DNA from: Hymenobacter rigui
GTDB lineage: Bacteria > Bacteroidota > Bacteroidia > Cytophagales > Hymenobacteraceae
DNA: 42,347 nt
Reading direction: 5' to 3'
Assembly: GCF_003944715.1 (NCBI RefSeq)
Contig: NZ_RWIT01000025.1
Coordinates: forward strand, 1-42,347
Shown: positions 42,231-42,347 of the stretch, one piece after another
Layout: each line of letters starts with the position of its first letter
How positions within the stretch are numbered: the stretch's first letter is position 1
Notes under the pieces: generated by a model
The model's input: only the letters and a program-made list of their open reading frames with translations
The model's database searches: none
Told to the model about the DNA's origin: nothing
Position numbers and translations under genes: made by a program

Positions 42231-42347
42231 TCATGAACGGTGTACATGATAGCCGCAATGGTTGAACCAGGCTTTGGCGTCCTTGCTGGAAATCCAGTCC
42301 ACGGCCGTTTGGATAGCCGCCTCCACTGCTTCACGGGTACGGGCCTG
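42231..42347 (-). CDS. C-terminal end of an IS630-like transposase (5' end outside window)
   Basis: 38 residues run in from the right edge and stop at TGA (42231-42233). ARTREAVEAAIQTAVDWIS followed by DAKAWFNHCGYH is the characteristic end of IS630-family transposases (DDE endonucleases), just after the last catalytic Glu. The terminal repeat should lie shortly after the stop in the minus direction but was not identified. Whether the element is complete cannot be seen. Confidence 0.7.
   Translation of the reverse strand, partial: QARTREAVEAAIQTAVDWISSKDAKAWFNHCGYHVHRS

Overview
The window looks like accessory or plasmid DNA from a high-GC Bacteroidota of the Hymenobacter type (order Cytophagales). 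This is an inference. It rests on a type IX secretion (type B sorting) C-terminal domain, a BfmA/BtgA-type mobilization protein, TAnnTTTG promoter boxes, DUF6249-like and Core-2/I-branching genes, and few Shine-Dalgarno sites. No rRNA, tRNA or CRISPR array was seen.

Layout. 1-2450: end of a polysaccharide operon (GT2 glycosyltransferase tail, flippase, GT14 glycosyltransferase). 2489-8174: a small ORF, a truncated HxlR regulator, a large type IX-secreted protein broken by one amber codon, and an NHL-repeat protein. 8667-13087: an ECF sigma factor with a membrane partner, a divergent DUF6249-like protein, an alpha/beta hydrolase, two unknown proteins and an XRE regulator. 13905-15214: a plasmid replication module with six 21-bp iterons, a flanking 15-bp inverted repeat and a Rep_3-type initiator. 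15375-21057: a backbone zone with a helix-turn-helix protein, a frameshifted XRE gene, about 1.8 kb of non-coding DNA in degenerate 17-bp units, an intact BtgA-like protein and a heavily decayed relaxase-like gene. 21314-23421: a metallo-beta-lactamase-fold pseudogene and a divergent HxlR/nitroreductase pair. 23612-28189: dabA-dabB, an inorganic-carbon uptake pair, with a divergent LysR gene. 28539-32370: a small basic protein, a Fic protein, a GNAT acetyltransferase pseudogene split by an 828-bp transposase-less element, and an S1/P1-type nuclease. 32687-35402: a PAS-cupin fusion with a GMC oxidoreductase. 35658-41429: a complete peptide export operon. 42231-end: the tail of an IS630-like transposase.

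Two systems deserve most attention. The first is the minus-strand operon at 41429-35658. It has a 71-residue precursor with a double-glycine-type leader and six core cysteines, a C39-peptidase ABC transporter, an HlyD adaptor and a C39-like/VKOR/thioredoxin fusion. Together they look like a machine that cleaves, exports and oxidatively folds a cysteine-rich peptide. The second is the 828-bp element at 30153-30980. It has 35-bp inverted ends, a 6-bp target duplication and no transposase, and it carries a small membrane-protein gene. Removing it restores the acetyltransferase reading frame at the junction.

Several genes carry nonsense codons or frameshifts, mostly around the replication and mobilization backbone. 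This suggests an eroding plasmid, or one integrated into a larger replicon.
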